This document shows positions 1 to 11,985 of a stretch of 64,000 nucleotides of DNA, one piece after another. The stretch covers positions 692,001 to 756,000 of the forward strand of contig NC_090723.1 in the NCBI RefSeq assembly GCF_040954835.1. Direction: 5' to 3'. Numbering within the stretch: the stretch's first letter is position 1; the number at the start of each line of letters is the position of its first letter. A program made the position numbers and the translations under genes. Source of the stretch: Lepisosteus oculatus (taxonomy: Eukaryota; Chordata; Actinopteri; Semionotiformes; Lepisosteidae). The notes under the pieces were generated by a model. The model was given only the letters and a program-made list of their open reading frames with translations. It was not told where the DNA came from and made no database searches.

Positions 1-2035
1 ACCAGAGGAGAGCTGCTCTCGGCCGGTTCTCTGCTGTTTCTGCCAGATATCCTTTACATTTGAAAAATACACATAGAACCGAGCTTGTGAGCAACAGTCT
101 GATAACTGACACATTGTATTTGTTCACAGAAATTTTAATGTACAATTTATTTGAGTTGGCTCTCAGTTGGTCAATTACTGGGTCCTGACACATAATACTG
201 AAGATGCTCACAACCCATTTACACAGCCTTACCCCCTCAAGCAGTGAAGCAGCTCTTGCAGGTAGAGTGTTTTTGAAACATGTCTGTTGAAGGTCTGCAG
301 AGGAGCGGAGTGTGCTCAGTGACTCAGCTGTGCAGGAAGGTTGCTGGAGAAGCCGCGGTGTCGGTGTCAGGATTGGACGCCCCAGGCTGCACCTGAGGAG
401 CCCCTTTTCTGGCCACTGTGAAGCCTACTGTGGCTCACTGACCCCTCGTCCAGGGCCCACACTGTTGCTGACTTTTGTCTGGCTTACAGACACAACCCAC
501 ACACCTCAGCCATAACACAAGGCATGCAGGCTACTCTTCAAAGGCGCTTTTACAATCACTCCCAGAATGAACCCTTGGGAGTTTTACAATGATGCACCAT
601 GCTGCACGGGGCTCGATGAGTCATACCTGAAAAACTGGTGTAACTGGTTATGCTCCCGAAAGAGTCAGAGATGTTATTCATGACCAATAATAGAATAATC
701 TACAAAAAAACATCATTAGAATAATTATCCTTTCCCAAGTGCTTTCTTTTGAAAGGGCTTTGGAATTTTGCCCATTAGTGCTAGGGACCTCACCATGATG
801 TCTGCAGGACTCTATGACTTGCAAAGTGGGATCTGGTCAAAGTGGGTTAATTCTTGTTTCAAGTCTGAGAGAAAAGGGCATGATTGTGTCACACATGGCT
901 CTAATTATTTAACAACGTAAATGCTGCCCAACTACTGTATAAAGCAAACATCATACATTCACGCCTTGCTGACCAGTAGCCAACTTCCTGCTATTCAAGA
1001 AAATCAGAAACAGTCTAGTTTCTATCTGAATTGCAATTTATCTGAATTTCTGAACCAATTAATCAAAATTCACAGGTCAGGTCCGCAGCCAGCAAGTGGG
1101 TCATAAAGGTCAAACCATTCTTTGGGTTAAAAGGTAACAGCTCACTGACATTAGGGCACCCATACAATCTACCATTCCTTAATGACTGAAAAGCAAAAAT
1201 GCAGACAGGCTCTGATTTGACTGGGCTGCTACAAAATAAGATATGCTGAAGGTTTCTGGGAACTTGGGAGATGAGGCCACATTTGCACAACACTGACCAC
1301 TTAGTAGGAGGTGTTTCTCGTTCTTCTGCTAAAACCAGAACCAGAATGATTGTCACTCAACACATGCTCACAGATGAGCAGGGAAGAGATTAAATATACA
1401 CAGATCAACCAGCCAACCCACAAAAATATTAAGGGCTGTGGGCCAATGCACAATTGAGTTTATCAAACAGGCTCTTCTTAATCTTATTCACAGAAGCTCT
1501 GGGAGTTATCCAACATTTCTGGGTGTCCGGATAATGCAGGCCATTGGGTGAAGCAGCCGGGTGTTTTTCAGAAGGGGGATCTTGAGTAACAAACCCTGTC
1601 TCTGCCCAGTTTACTTCTGGGTGCCTCAACTTCGGCCTCCTCAATTACAGAGTCCAGGGCCAAGCCTTTTTGGCATCCTGCAGCAGCACAAGCTGAGAAG
1701 CCAGCCCTGGACTGCACACAGCCAGAACTCCAGTCTGGCAAAGACAGCCCTGGCAAACCACTGTGGCTGGATTTCACAGCAGAGCCACAGGAATGTCACC
1801 GATGCTTGGAGCACGAAAGCAGTCAGCAAAGTGCTAGAATTTATACCTTATAACAAAAACAAGTTCCCCCTTCTACAGTGAGGAAACGTATGATGTGTTC
1901 ACAGGGGTTACGGGTCCACACTCACTGTGGTGGGTGTCTCGCTGGCAGAGAGCACAGGCCTCACTCACACACAAACCTTACTTCCTGTTGAACTGGGGGG
2001 GCATAGAAAGGTGACGTCACCAGGTAGGTTTGCGC

Positions 2036-2147
2036 TCTGGTGGTGGTGGAGGGGATCCCCATTACCTGTAAAGCACTTTGCGTGGTGTCCAGAAAAGCAC
2101 TGTATAAGTGAAGCAATCATTATTAATTATTATTATGAATTAGAGGA
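2036..2147 (+). repeat. Interspersed repeat with (ATT)-type tail, copy 1
   Basis: The copy reads through the shared block CCCATTACCTGTAAAGCAC, then GTGTCCAGAAAAGCACTGTA and a short ATTATT tail. The same block recurs at five other places in the window. I take it as the 3' part of a non-LTR (L2-like) or SINE family found in many fish genomes; the exact family name would need a repeat library. This copy is 5' truncated and moderately diverged. Confidence 0.75.
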
Positions 2148-3828
2148 AAACTGATTGAATATTCAATTCAAGTCCAGTACTGCTGTTTCTTACGTGTGCA
2201 GATTTGTTTTCCTCTGTATTTTTTCCTGCGTCTGAGGTGGAGCTCATTTGTTTTCTGTAACTGAGCTGCAGGGAAAATCCGTGTCGCTCCTTGTGACAGC
2301 CTGGCTTCTCTGCCAGTCACATGACCTTTGACCCACAGATCACAGCTCGTTGCCTTATTCCTCTCTTTCCCTAACAAGCGAAGAATGCCCATGTGCTCTG
2401 CGGGCTCCTCGCAGAGCTGGCGTGACCCAGTTCAGACTGGAATGAGGCCATTGTGTAATCAAGGCACAGGTCTCAGGGGTGAATTAGAAAGCGACGTTTC
2501 GCTGGGTTGATGCTGCAGCTTCTCTCTCTGGTGCTGGGACTAACGTGACGCAGTCAGGCTTTATCTCCTTATCTCCTCCATTCTCCTCAACATTACGTTC
2601 CTCTACAGACTGAATGTTTCCTATTGAAAATCTAATTTCAGCTGTTCTTCTGAACAAAAAGCAGAAGGACAGGTGGGCCTGTTTGTAAACCAGTTCCCAC
2701 AGGCAAGCCCAGGGCTTGTATAGCTTTGCCCGGCAGTACATACTGTACAATCATCTACATAACGTTCTACAAATACGACAAATAATATTGTTTGCTTGGC
2801 TGATACTTCTGTGAACATTTTGTGTTCATTTTCTAACCAGAACTGTGATGGGTTGGTGTCCTGTGCAAAATGGGACTGTCCTTTCAGTTCTACCTTCTGT
2901 CCTCTGCTTTCAGGACAGACTCTGGGCTGCCGTCACCCTCACTAGAAAAAGCAGCTTTCGGTTAAGTGGAATTACACAATGGGACGACGGGAGTACAACA
3001 AAAATATGTTCACCAGTCAGTTCTAGTCAAAAACATTACCAGCTCTTTATCACACTGAAAAAACACAATTATTTTGTCATTTATGTTTTTAAATCACTTG
3101 TTTTCTGTTGCATACTGTGTTAGGCTCTTGGCTAATGTGATGTGATTTGTAGGAGAAGTGACCAAACAATGAAAAACAGTGAAGATCATGAGAATAATGC
3201 CTACTTGTAGACTCAGTTCTTTTTTCAGTGGGAAAGACAGCTTTCTTGGTGATATTGGCCATTGCAAACTGTAGCTCTGTAATCAGGAAAACAGTCCCAG
3301 AATTTGGCTGTTTGAACGTACTTAATCCACCCAAAGCTAACATTCTTTTTCAACGGAACAATTTTTAGACTAGATGACAATTAAAATTTTCCAAATTGCC
3401 CTTTCAAAGTTTGAAGGATCTTGGAGATCAATGCAATCCCTTCTGAGTATCCCATTCCTAATGCAACAGCAGCTGTTGAAAACAGGAGTGTCGCTGAACC
3501 ACTGCTTCCACACCAGCAGTGCCGAGAGCTGGAGATTTCTGCCACGTTGGATGCTAAATCTTAATTTTCAATTAACCATTCCCCTCAGGAGTGAAAAAAT
3601 AATCAGCTGGGTGTCGTTATCTTAATTGCTTCCACTGGCAGACCTGCTTTCAATTGTTTCTAATGTCGGTCGAGTGTCTAAAAAAGTGCAGCTTGAAAGG
3701 AAAAAAACAGCACTGTTGTTCTTGGAAGTCGGCTGTGCATTACGCTCAAATTGCAAGTTTCATTCAAGACCTGGGATCACAGAACACATGTTCAAACTGG
3801 AATATTCAAGTCTTACAAAGCTGTTCTG

Positions 3829-4203
3829 AACCATCCATCCATCTTCTAACCTCTTTTTGCAGTTCAGGGTCACGGAGGAGCTGGAGCCTATCCTGGTAAG
3901 CCATGGGCACAGGGTGGGGTACACCATGGACAGGACAACAACCAATCACAGGGCACAAGGTGGGGTACACCATGGACAGGACAACAACCAATCACAGGAC
4001 ACAAGGTGGGGTACACCATGGACAGGACAACAACCAATCACAGGGCACACACACTCACACTAGGGCCAGTTTTCCCAGAAGCCAATTTAACCTTCATGTG
4101 TCTTTGGAGAACATACAGACTCCACACAGACAGCCCCCCAGGTCCAGAACTGACCTGAACTGAAGCCAGGGCCCCTGTGCTGTGAGGAAGCACTGCTGAC
4201 TCT
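3829..4203 (-). repeat. V-SINE/DANA-like element with internal 46-bp tandem triplication
   Basis: Read on the minus strand, this has the usual landmarks of a tRNA-derived fish SINE: a head ending in a CCTGGGTTC-like B-box area, the TCTGTGTGGAGTCTGTATGT block, the GAAGCCAATT spacer (given here in plus-strand form) and a tail that ends GGATGGATGG. Between about 3913 and 4050 a 46-bp unit containing GGGGTACACCATGGACAGGA is repeated three times almost without change. An ordinary copy has this segment once. The repeat makes an open frame of repeated peptides that is not a gene. Confidence 0.8.
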
Positions 4204-4242
4204 ACAGTTTTTACACAACCTGTCTTTAGAGCCTCAGCTGAC

Positions 4243-4410
4243 ACTCCACTCAAAGCGCTTTACAGGTAATGGGGTCTCCCCTCTACCACCAGCTCCAATG
4301 TGCAGCCCCACCTGGATGATGCGATGGCAGCCATAGTGCGCCAGAACGCTCACCACACACCAGCTCTCAGTGGGGAGGAGAGCAGAGTAATGAAGCCAAT
4401 TCATAGGTAA
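4243..4410 (-). repeat. Interspersed repeat with (ATT)-type tail family, copy 2 (reverse)
   Basis: The plus strand shows ACTCCACTCAAAGCGCTTTA, then the block with GTGCAGCCCCACCTGGATGA and CACACACCAGCTCTCAGTGG. This is the reverse complement of the family seen at 38950-39150. The extreme (ATT) tail is missing. It lies directly beside the SINE at 3829-4203, so two retroelements sit together inside the PLCD3 intron. Confidence 0.8.
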
Positions 4411-7400
4411 CCTTATAACCTTCTTCATTAAATGCCTGTTTTTAGTATTATTTTGGGCCATGCATTCTCAGTATGGGATACAAGTCCAGGGCCTTTCTCC
4501 AGTCTGTTGTCTAATAATGTCTGTCCTCAACTGGATGTCTCCTGTTAGTGCCTGAACATCTGAACTGCCTTTCACTTTGTTTCCTCAGAGATCATTTCCT
4601 CTACCTGATTATAAAGAGTTAATTATTAATCCAGCCGGTCGAAGTTCAGCTTCTTGAAAGGTAAAAGGCATGTGTGTCTATCCAGCGAGCACGGGGCTAT
4701 CTGTCACACTCAACAAGGCACACATTACAGCACACAAATCAGCCCAGAAGACAGACACACCTCACAATCTTAATAATGGCCTTAACACACAAACCAAGGG
4801 CTGCAGATTCCTTCAAAGTACTGCTGTGGTCTGGGCATGAGACCAGCCCTGCAGTGCAGATTGACAATGTATCCTGTGTTTGCCTGAAACGCCTGGACAT
4901 AGCGACTTCAGCCGAACGAAGGGGGGAGCAGCCAGCTGGCCAGAGCCCCCCACAGAATCATAAAAGCTGATTTGGCTGCAGCACCTCTGCGCCCACGTGC
5001 ATGACCGTCTGCATCAGGCCCTGTAGGACAAGTATAAATCCAGCTGCTGGTTATTCATGTGCTGGTTCCTGCTCCATGTGGTGTCTGGATCGTCACATTT
5101 CAAACCGCTCTGCGATTGGTCTAGATCAGCACTGGCTGAGGTGTCAGGCAGCCAACACTTCCAGGCTTGGTACTGAATGATCGGTGCTGTGGAAGAAGAA
5201 GTGAAAGAAAACTGCTTCCCCTGGAGAAAGAGGAATTAAATTAATCTCATAACAGTCAACTTTCCCCCAGTGCAAGCGCAGCATTAAAAGAGCCTAGTGG
5301 CTCATTCACGAGAAATCAAAGACAAGGTGCCCCCCGCCCCCAGAATCCAGGCTGACAGACTGTCACTTGTCGCTCAGCTCTGAATCGGGGGATGGTGATT
5401 TTAATACAACTGTGCTTTAATTGCTCTGAAGCACGTCATCTAGAGTAGCGTTTCTGACCTGTTTCAATCCCACTGCACACCTCCATAACAAACACACGTC
5501 ACCGGCCCGAGCGCAGTATTATTCATGTTTTGAGTAAAACTCATTTTAATGTTCAGCCTGAGTCCACCTCCTCCATACATGAACCTTTTGTTTTGTCAAG
5601 CGTCCAGCTTGACTCTCTCTGCCTGCGAGGACTGGAGGCGTGGCCTCTGTCTCGTGAGTTCACATGTAACACCACACTTTGGTTACTCCACAACATTAAG
5701 ACGTACAGTATCTAAACACCCCATTTCATTCATTAATTTCTTGTATTTCTGAATATGTGACCTTTCCAAAACACCTCTACGCCACGTTAATGTCTGAAGG
5801 CACGTCGCGTTAGTTAGGTGTCAGGTGTCAGTCCCACCAGTCAGAGACACTCATGTAGGACACTCTTACACCAGGAGTCCAACTCCTCATTGGTAATTCA
5901 GACCAACTGTATTGATCAATGCAATGTGTCATTTCCATTAAACAGCTGGGATCTTGCAAAAGCATGAACATAAAAATGTGAATAGAAAATTTAAAAACAT
6001 TGCAGCAATGAAGGTGCTTTTGATTTTCAACAATCTGTTACTATCCAAGTTTCCATATTCCCAGCTCCATTTGTCCAGTTTTGAACCAGTTGCGATAATC
6101 TGCCATTCTGGTGTACACTTCTAGTCCCAGTCCCAGTGATATGCCCAGTTAATGATGAGAAGTGCCCGATTCAGAATGAGCCCCTGGAGATCCCGTGTTT
6201 GTTTGGACCAGGATATGGGAACCCAGTATCGGACAGGGCCAGCAGTGCAGCTTGAGGGACATTGTGGGACATAAACACACAGTCTCCAGCCCCTTATCTG
6301 CAGCTCCTTTCCTCCGCTCTATTTCTGTCGACACGGCAGTGTCAGTCAGCAAACTGGACAGGCGGCAGGTCAGCACGTACAGAGGCCACCCCCTCCTCCC
6401 ACACTCGTTCAGGAACACTTCTGAGTGCCGTCACAGCCAGGGAGCGCTCAAGGCTGCTCTGACTCAGACGCACCCTGGCTCTTCAGAGGCCCTCCACATC
6501 CTCAGTGAGAAACGCGCCCTGCTGTGGGAGCTGTTTTCATAACCATTTCCTCCTTTTGTGAGGTTCAGGTTGAAATCTTTTCTGTTTCTCCATGTTCCTG
6601 GCTCAGGAAAGGCAACTCACTGAACAGAAGGACTCCATGTCTCTGCTGAGCACAGACAGCTCTGGACCTGACTCTCCCTACTTCACTGTCAGCCCAGTAG
6701 GGCTCAGCTCAGCTCAGCCCAGCCCAGATGGGAGGACACAGCCCACTAGCTGCCTCAGAAAAGGTTCACGCTGTATTTTCCCCTACATGGACTCCAACCG
6801 ATGAGCAAGAACTAAGAAGGAAAAATCTTTTCAAATCTACACTGCCTTAGTTTTGAAATATTTTACAACTGCTTCCAGTGCAATTTGTGCTGTCCAGTGC
6901 TGTAATTTCCAGTGCCCCTCGTTGTCCTTCTGACGAAATTAAAGGAATCAGCCTGGAATATCACCCTGACAGTTATTTAGATCAGCGGGACCCTGCTCAC
7001 CAGTATAGGCCGCGATCTGATTTTATCCCGGAGACTGTAAAAATTAGTAAAGCACAAGAATATTCTCCACCTGGTTGGGAATCATCGCTCACTGGAAAAT
7101 TCCACTTCTTACACACGGAGTTCTTTCTTAGGCGAATTTCTCTAATGCGCCGCTCCACACCGTTTACAGTCGCGTCTTTAAATGTCTTTAACCATTCACT
7201 TCTGGGCAACTTCCAGGGTCAAAGCGCATCTTTAAACGGCGAACCAGCACCGCCGCTGGTACAAAAATTAACAGTGGTGACACACTCGCGAGTCTATGGG
7301 AGAGGAACATGTATTCTTTCAGGTCTAGTAATATTCTGTGTCTTTCGTGAATAGTATCTGCGCGAATGAGTATATTCTCCGACACAGCATCTTTCAGCCA

Positions 7401-8369
7401 GTTTGAAAAAACAGAGGTACCAAGTAGGGCACCGCTGGCGTCTAGCGCCAGCCCTCTGAATCACAGCATCTCAACAAAGGCTAAAATAACTTTTCAATGA
7501 TCCATCAACAAACACAAAGCGACAACTCTTCCCGATGACAAAGCCATCACAGCTCATGTGATCCTATACTTATATAACAATAATATTAATACCAGTCGTC
7601 CCTCATCGCACATCCAGGAAAATTGCTTTTATCTTTACATAAGCTTTTCCAATAAGCCTCACTCATTTTTTCCATGGGCCGTAGCCTGTTTTTAAATTGC
7701 AGGCAAGATAGTCTGGCTTCACAGAGCCGTGCTAAAACTCTCCGGTACCGTCCGCACCCCAAGTTCGGCATGAGCCCCGCCAGGACCTCCAGACTCCTCA
7801 GCAGGTCCCTGGGTGGCCATGACTGTCGGACCAGAGAAACACGCAGAAAAGTACGCGGGTTCCGCCCAGAATTGGCGACAGGGGAATCAGACCCAGCTGG
7901 CGCACTTCAGGGGTAACCAGGGATAAAGAACTACAGGCATGCCTGACACACACCGGCCACACACATGACGAGAGGGATCGCTGGAGTAGTTACTGGCTCT
8001 TCATGGAGGGATGGTTTAATTTCAGTAACTCTGGCCAGTGTCCCGGGCTCGCTGTGGCATCTATCCTGCGCTTTGCTCTTAGGAGCCGGGACGAACTTAA
8101 CAGACGGGAATGTGCGCTGTCTAATGACACCTAATAAGGCTCTCGGTGCATTCCCCACACCGGAGTCCTGTATGGTCTTCGCCATCAATAAATCTGGTAC
8201 AGTTCGCCCACGTCTCGAATCATTTCGAAGGCAGATGTACACTTGTCTGTATCTGTCGATGGTGCACAGTAAATTATTGTTCAGTCTGCGGTGACTTGCA
8301 AAGTCCTATAACCGAATGCAAAAACTGGTCACTATCGCAACCGCAGAGGCTGCCTTGATGCCACCTTAC

Positions 8370-8460
8370 CTAACTTCCTCAGTGCGCGCAGATCCTGTTT
8401 ACACTCCGACTTGCCCGCCTCGTTCTCCAAAACTCTGTCCTTCTTGTTTTTTCTAAACAT
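8370..8460 (-). CDS. PLCD3: PLCD3 first coding exon (phospholipase C delta-3, N-terminus)
   Basis: On the minus strand the ATG at 8460 opens 30 codons plus one base before the donor GTAAGG (plus positions 8369-8364). The peptide begins MFRKNKKDRV and ends KQDLRALRKL followed by a split glycine codon. Human PLCD3 has GLRALKKMG at the same place just before its LTEDED segment, and I would expect exon 2 to continue that. The enzyme cleaves phosphatidylinositol 4,5-bisphosphate to IP3 and diacylglycerol at membranes; none of the PH, EF-hand, X/Y or C2 domains is inside the window. Position also supports the call: in human, PLCD3 lies head to head with ACBD4, followed by HEXIM1, exactly as here. 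The exon is short, so identity rests on the LRALRKLG match, the splice phase and the synteny. Confidence 0.78.
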
Positions 8461-8900
8461 GGTGCCAACCCGGGTGGTGTTTAGGATTTTTTATTTTTAT
8501 TTTTCCCGGCTGTTTGTTATCTCTGAGGCCAGCGGTCCCGGTCCGTTCCTGTGAGCTCTCTTGTGTTTGGCGTCTCCAAGACGTCTCGCGAGTTAAAAAA
8601 ACTTTTCCTTCGCTAGTAGTAGGGAAAAAAATCCGGAGGCTGCCCACAGAGCCGGTGATGTCACCGAAAATGTTTGAGAGAGGCTAAAACCTTTTTTTTT
8701 TTTTCGAAAAGAGCAAAGCGCAGCTTGATTGTGGGGTACGTCTCCTCTGAAGCAAAGCGAATACGGACTGAAAAAAAAACCCGATTCGTGAGAACAAATA
8801 GCTTGAGACGAAAGACAAGCTCACACGCAGGCAAGACAGAGAGGAGATGGCGTTCCAGACTAACAGGACAGACCCCCACCTCAGGATTTCTACCAAAGCT
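8461..8900 (-). promoter_or_regulatory. PLCD3: Probable PLCD3 5' UTR and promoter
   Basis: The sequence upstream of the PLCD3 ATG is CpG-containing and has a CRE/AP-1-like octamer TGATGTCA at 8656-8663. A run of T then CGAAAAGAGC lies beside it at about 8690-8712. No TATA box is obvious. I cannot place the transcription start; the octamer is a consensus match only. Confidence 0.4.
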
Positions 8901-10500
8901 TTCGGAAAATAGGCACCCTTTTGTTTATTTCATTCATTTATTCTTTTACCACGATCTCGTGGAAACCGGCGCAGCCAGTTTCCCCAGTTGACCAGCTATC
9001 TTCTAATGCGAGTATGTAATTACAGTATATATTCCACAACACACCTCCGCCACACCGGCTTTCTCCGGACAAAAGCAAAAGTAGACGGGAACATATACAC
9101 AGAGCTTTGGAGTCGCCAGGGTTTAGGGTTTGCGGGTAAAATCCACACAGCGAGGATCCGAAAATAAGAGGAAGCAATCCTAGATAATATTTCCCTTTCA
9201 GAGAACCTGGGATACGGCGAAGCTCGTAATTGACCGGGCTGGACTAAAGCTTCATAAGACATTCAGGCGTCGAGATTTATTCAGTATCCCAGCTTGGCGA
9301 TATGTTGCCCCCTAGTACCGGCTGAGAGAACTTCGACTGGAAAAAAAGCCACCCTGCCTCGACTATGAGGTTCTTATGAATTTTATGCCGCTCTGTTTTC
9401 CCGAGAATGTACCGCGATAAAGATGTAAAACGAAGCTTTAGGTTAGAACACAGAATGAGCCGTTCTCTGTGTCACAGCCTTCAACACCGGTCCGGGCGTT
9501 AATATTGTGAAGGTGTCTGGAAACCAAACGGCTGTTTATGACATAATAAAGTGTTTATACACTGTAGACTGTAACGCTTTTCAGAGGATCAATGAACTAA
9601 ATGTAAGTTACAAAGATTGATATATAGATACCTAAATATAATTTGACAAATACAGTTTGAAAATGGACGGATAGCGAACAGTCTTGTGTTGGCTGGTGAG
9701 GTTTAATAATCTGGGGACGTCTAGGATTACAGGGGGGCTTTATCGCCCTTTTATTTCACAGAGGGCTGTTAATGAAAGGTAGATAAGGAGCTAGGAGGCT
9801 GTTTGAATTGAGATAAGGATAGGGAGTGTGGAAGAGAAAGAGACAGGCCTGAAAAGGACAGGAGGTGAAAGAGCGATTTCTCCTGCTTTTATTAGGTGAA
9901 AGAGAAGGGTTGAGGCTTAAGGTGAAAGGCTAAGGGTCACTGGGACACTCCATTCTGGGGGGGTGCGAAACGCTACAATATTCAGTTTCTACCACACTTG
10001 TACGAGATCTCGCCATCATAAATCAGCGCTCGGTGACTGCTCTGGAGAACGTGGCAGAGCCTGCATGTAGTCCTGAGAGTCAGGCTCAGCGGTAAAACTA
10101 GAAAATGCTAGAGCATATAGCGCCGCCTTCTGGTTAATACAACCTACAACAAAACTATACCCTGGATACCAGATGGGATACTCTTGCACACGTTATTTCA
10201 ATGATTTTTTTTTCATGTTTCGTCTAGACGTGTTTAAGGTCACTTTAAGGTTTCCTTCAAACGTGTCCATTTATTTGATGAAAAAACACTGTTGCCATCA
10301 GCGGTTTGTCAGAGGAGCCTAGTAAACCGTCTCTGAATTGAGCAGATCACCGTCAGCCTGATCACAGTCATTGCTCCTTGCCTTCATTGTTATGCACTAT
10401 GCAACTAACAGAGTTATCCGAGAAATCCCGATGTTTCCACTTGCAGTTTAATTTAAATTGAGACTGTAATGCAACCAGCTTATTTAAAGCTGAACATTAA
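8901..10500. other. Intergenic DNA between PLCD3 and ACBD4
   Basis: No exon with a supported product was found on either strand. The composition falls from the CpG-rich PLCD3 start to AT-rich DNA around 9540-9700, then rises again towards ACBD4. Because the two genes point away from each other, this stretch may hold shared regulatory DNA, but I saw no specific element apart from the sites listed separately. Confidence 0.5.
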
Positions 10501-10509
10501 CATGAAACT

Positions 10510-10571
10510 CTGCAGGGTCAGGGGTGGCCACTGAGTGGATTGTCCAGAAAAGCGCTATATAAGTGTAAGCA

Positions 10572-10632
<61 letters not shown>
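10510..10632 (+). repeat. Repeat tail with (ATT)20 microsatellite, copy 3
   Basis: A strongly 5'-truncated copy contains GTCCAGAAAAGCGCTATATA followed by AGTGTAAGCA and then a perfect ATT array at about 10572-10631 (some 20 units). The microsatellite is the natural 3' tail of this repeat family, extended by slippage. Confidence 0.85.
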
Positions 10633-10634
<2 letters not shown>

Positions 10635-10899
10635 ACTATTATTACTGAAGGAGTAAAAAAATTGAGACAAACAGACATCCGAATTCTGAATGAGCACTCT
10701 GGCGTGACAGTTCACGCTGTGAAATGCACCTATAAAAGCCCTGCTTAGATGCAAAACTATGGTCTATTTGCGTTCTTCCAGTTACAAGAAATGTAGCTCT
10801 AGAGCCCCGCTGCTGGAGAACACAAAATCTTCTTGTCGAACCCTTGAGGTCACAAGTCCTGTGTCCTGAACACAAGGACCTCCGAAGAGTCGCCTTTTG

Positions 10900-10914
10900 C
10901 CACAAGAGGGCGCT
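10900..10914 (+). promoter_or_regulatory. CTCF-like site between PLCD3 and ACBD4
   Basis: CCACAAGAGGGCGCT matches the CTCF core consensus CCASYAGRKGGCRSY at 14 of 15 positions. It lies just upstream of the ACBD4 promoter, between two divergent genes, where an insulator would make sense. A sequence match alone does not show binding. Confidence 0.45.
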
Positions 10915-10989
10915 CAAACTTCGCCTTCATATGCAAGTGTGTGTGTGTGGGTTTGGCAGGGGGGAGGGGCCACGTAACATTTAAAATCT

Positions 10990-11367
10990 TTTCATTGGTT
11001 ATAACGGTTATGACGGTTTTGTCCCAGAAAGTATCTCATTCCGATTGGTCCGTCTTAACGTCTTGCGCAGGGGGTGGGAGGATGGGCGGAATCTCGGCCT
11101 GTGATTGGCTAAGAAGCGAGAGGAGAAGCGGAAACATGCCCGCCCAGGGACCAGCTGATGGATCAGTCTGCTGCGCTGTAGCCCAGGGCTGCTGAAGTCT
11201 GTCTCTCTGCGTAAAGCGCGCAGGGTAACACAGGCGATATGGGCTCTACCTGACAGCCTACAGAGTCGAGCTGAGCCGCCCCGCCGGGCTAGTCGGTACC
11301 GGTCAGGTGCGCCGTGAGCTCCGCTGGTTTCAGAGCGGTCAGGAGACGCCGGGGTTAATTTTGTAAG
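10990..11367 (+). promoter_or_regulatory. ACBD4: ACBD4 promoter and non-coding exon 1
   Basis: Three inverted CCAAT boxes (ATTGG) start at 10994, 11044 and 11104, spaced 50 and 60 bp apart. Two are embedded in CGATTGGTC and GTGATTGGCT, close to the NF-Y consensus. CpG-rich DNA follows to about 11350 without a TATA box. Two overlapping donors are possible, GTAAGG at 11363 or GTAACC at 11368; the matching acceptor is TTTTTCCGCAG ending at 11760. The transcription start is probably between about 11130 and 11250, but this is inferred. Confidence 0.55.
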
Positions 11368-11985
11368 GTAACCGACCTTAGTCAGAAGGAAAGTGCAAAG
11401 TATCACTTGCTGAGCTCAAGATACAAGCTATCAGCGCGATACAGCCGCCGCCGTTTGAGTGCATGGGCGAGTTTCAGCACCGACACTTTCAGCGATTAAA
11501 GGCTTTAAGATTTAAAGGTCTTTGCGTATTGGCGAAGTAACGCGCTTCTGTAGCTAAACGGAATCAAATAAAATCTATGAAACTGAGGCTTAGCTTTATG
11601 ATTTCATGTATCATGTACAGAACACAGTGTTTTGAAAATGTATTTTCTGCTTTAGTTCTCTTTACAATGGCACCATACTGTGAAGAACTTTACGTAATTA
11701 ACTTGGTCATTTAAGAAGGCTCCACAGCCTAAACGTGTTTTCTTTCTTCTTTTTCCGCAGGGAATAAACCTATTGCTTGTTCCAGTTTAGTTTTCACTAC
11801 GCGGGCTGAGAGGTGTCTCGGCAGTGTTTGCACTCAGTTGTCAACTCCACGGAGGGTCCGGGGCGCCCTGACGGATCAGTCCCAGGCGGGCCCCCCGGGT
11901 GGCGCCGCTGTGCCGCAGGCCGTCGCCCCTGAGCCCGGGCCAGATGCCCCTGGAGGGCCGTGGGGAGGCTGTGCCCGCAGGGGGC

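Larger units (their letters stand above)
1..8369 (-). other. PLCD3: PLCD3 intron 1 (partial), no other gene seen
   Basis: This stretch lies downstream, on the minus strand, of the donor of the first PLCD3 coding exon, so it is read as the start of a long intron 1. I looked on the minus strand for the next exon, which should encode the LTEDED-type segment and the PH domain, and found nothing similar, so that exon is probably beyond the left edge. All open frames here are short and show no family resemblance; several begin at non-ATG codons. The region holds repeat copies near 2036-2147, 3829-4203 and 4243-4410, which are listed separately. The right part (about 7700-8370) becomes CpG-richer towards the promoter. 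Confidence 0.6.

Noticed and set aside
3857-4163. Open frames with repeated GYTMDRTTTNH-type peptides
   Set aside because: They are translations of the 46-bp tandem array inside a SINE.
6878-7354. 158-codon open frame on the plus strand in the PLCD3 intron
   Set aside because: It begins at GTG, not ATG, shows no recognisable domain and no supporting splice sites; likely chance.
1-8369. PLCD3 exon 2 (PH-domain start)
   Set aside because: No minus-strand frame resembles the expected LTEDED and PH-domain sequence, so it is thought to lie outside the window.
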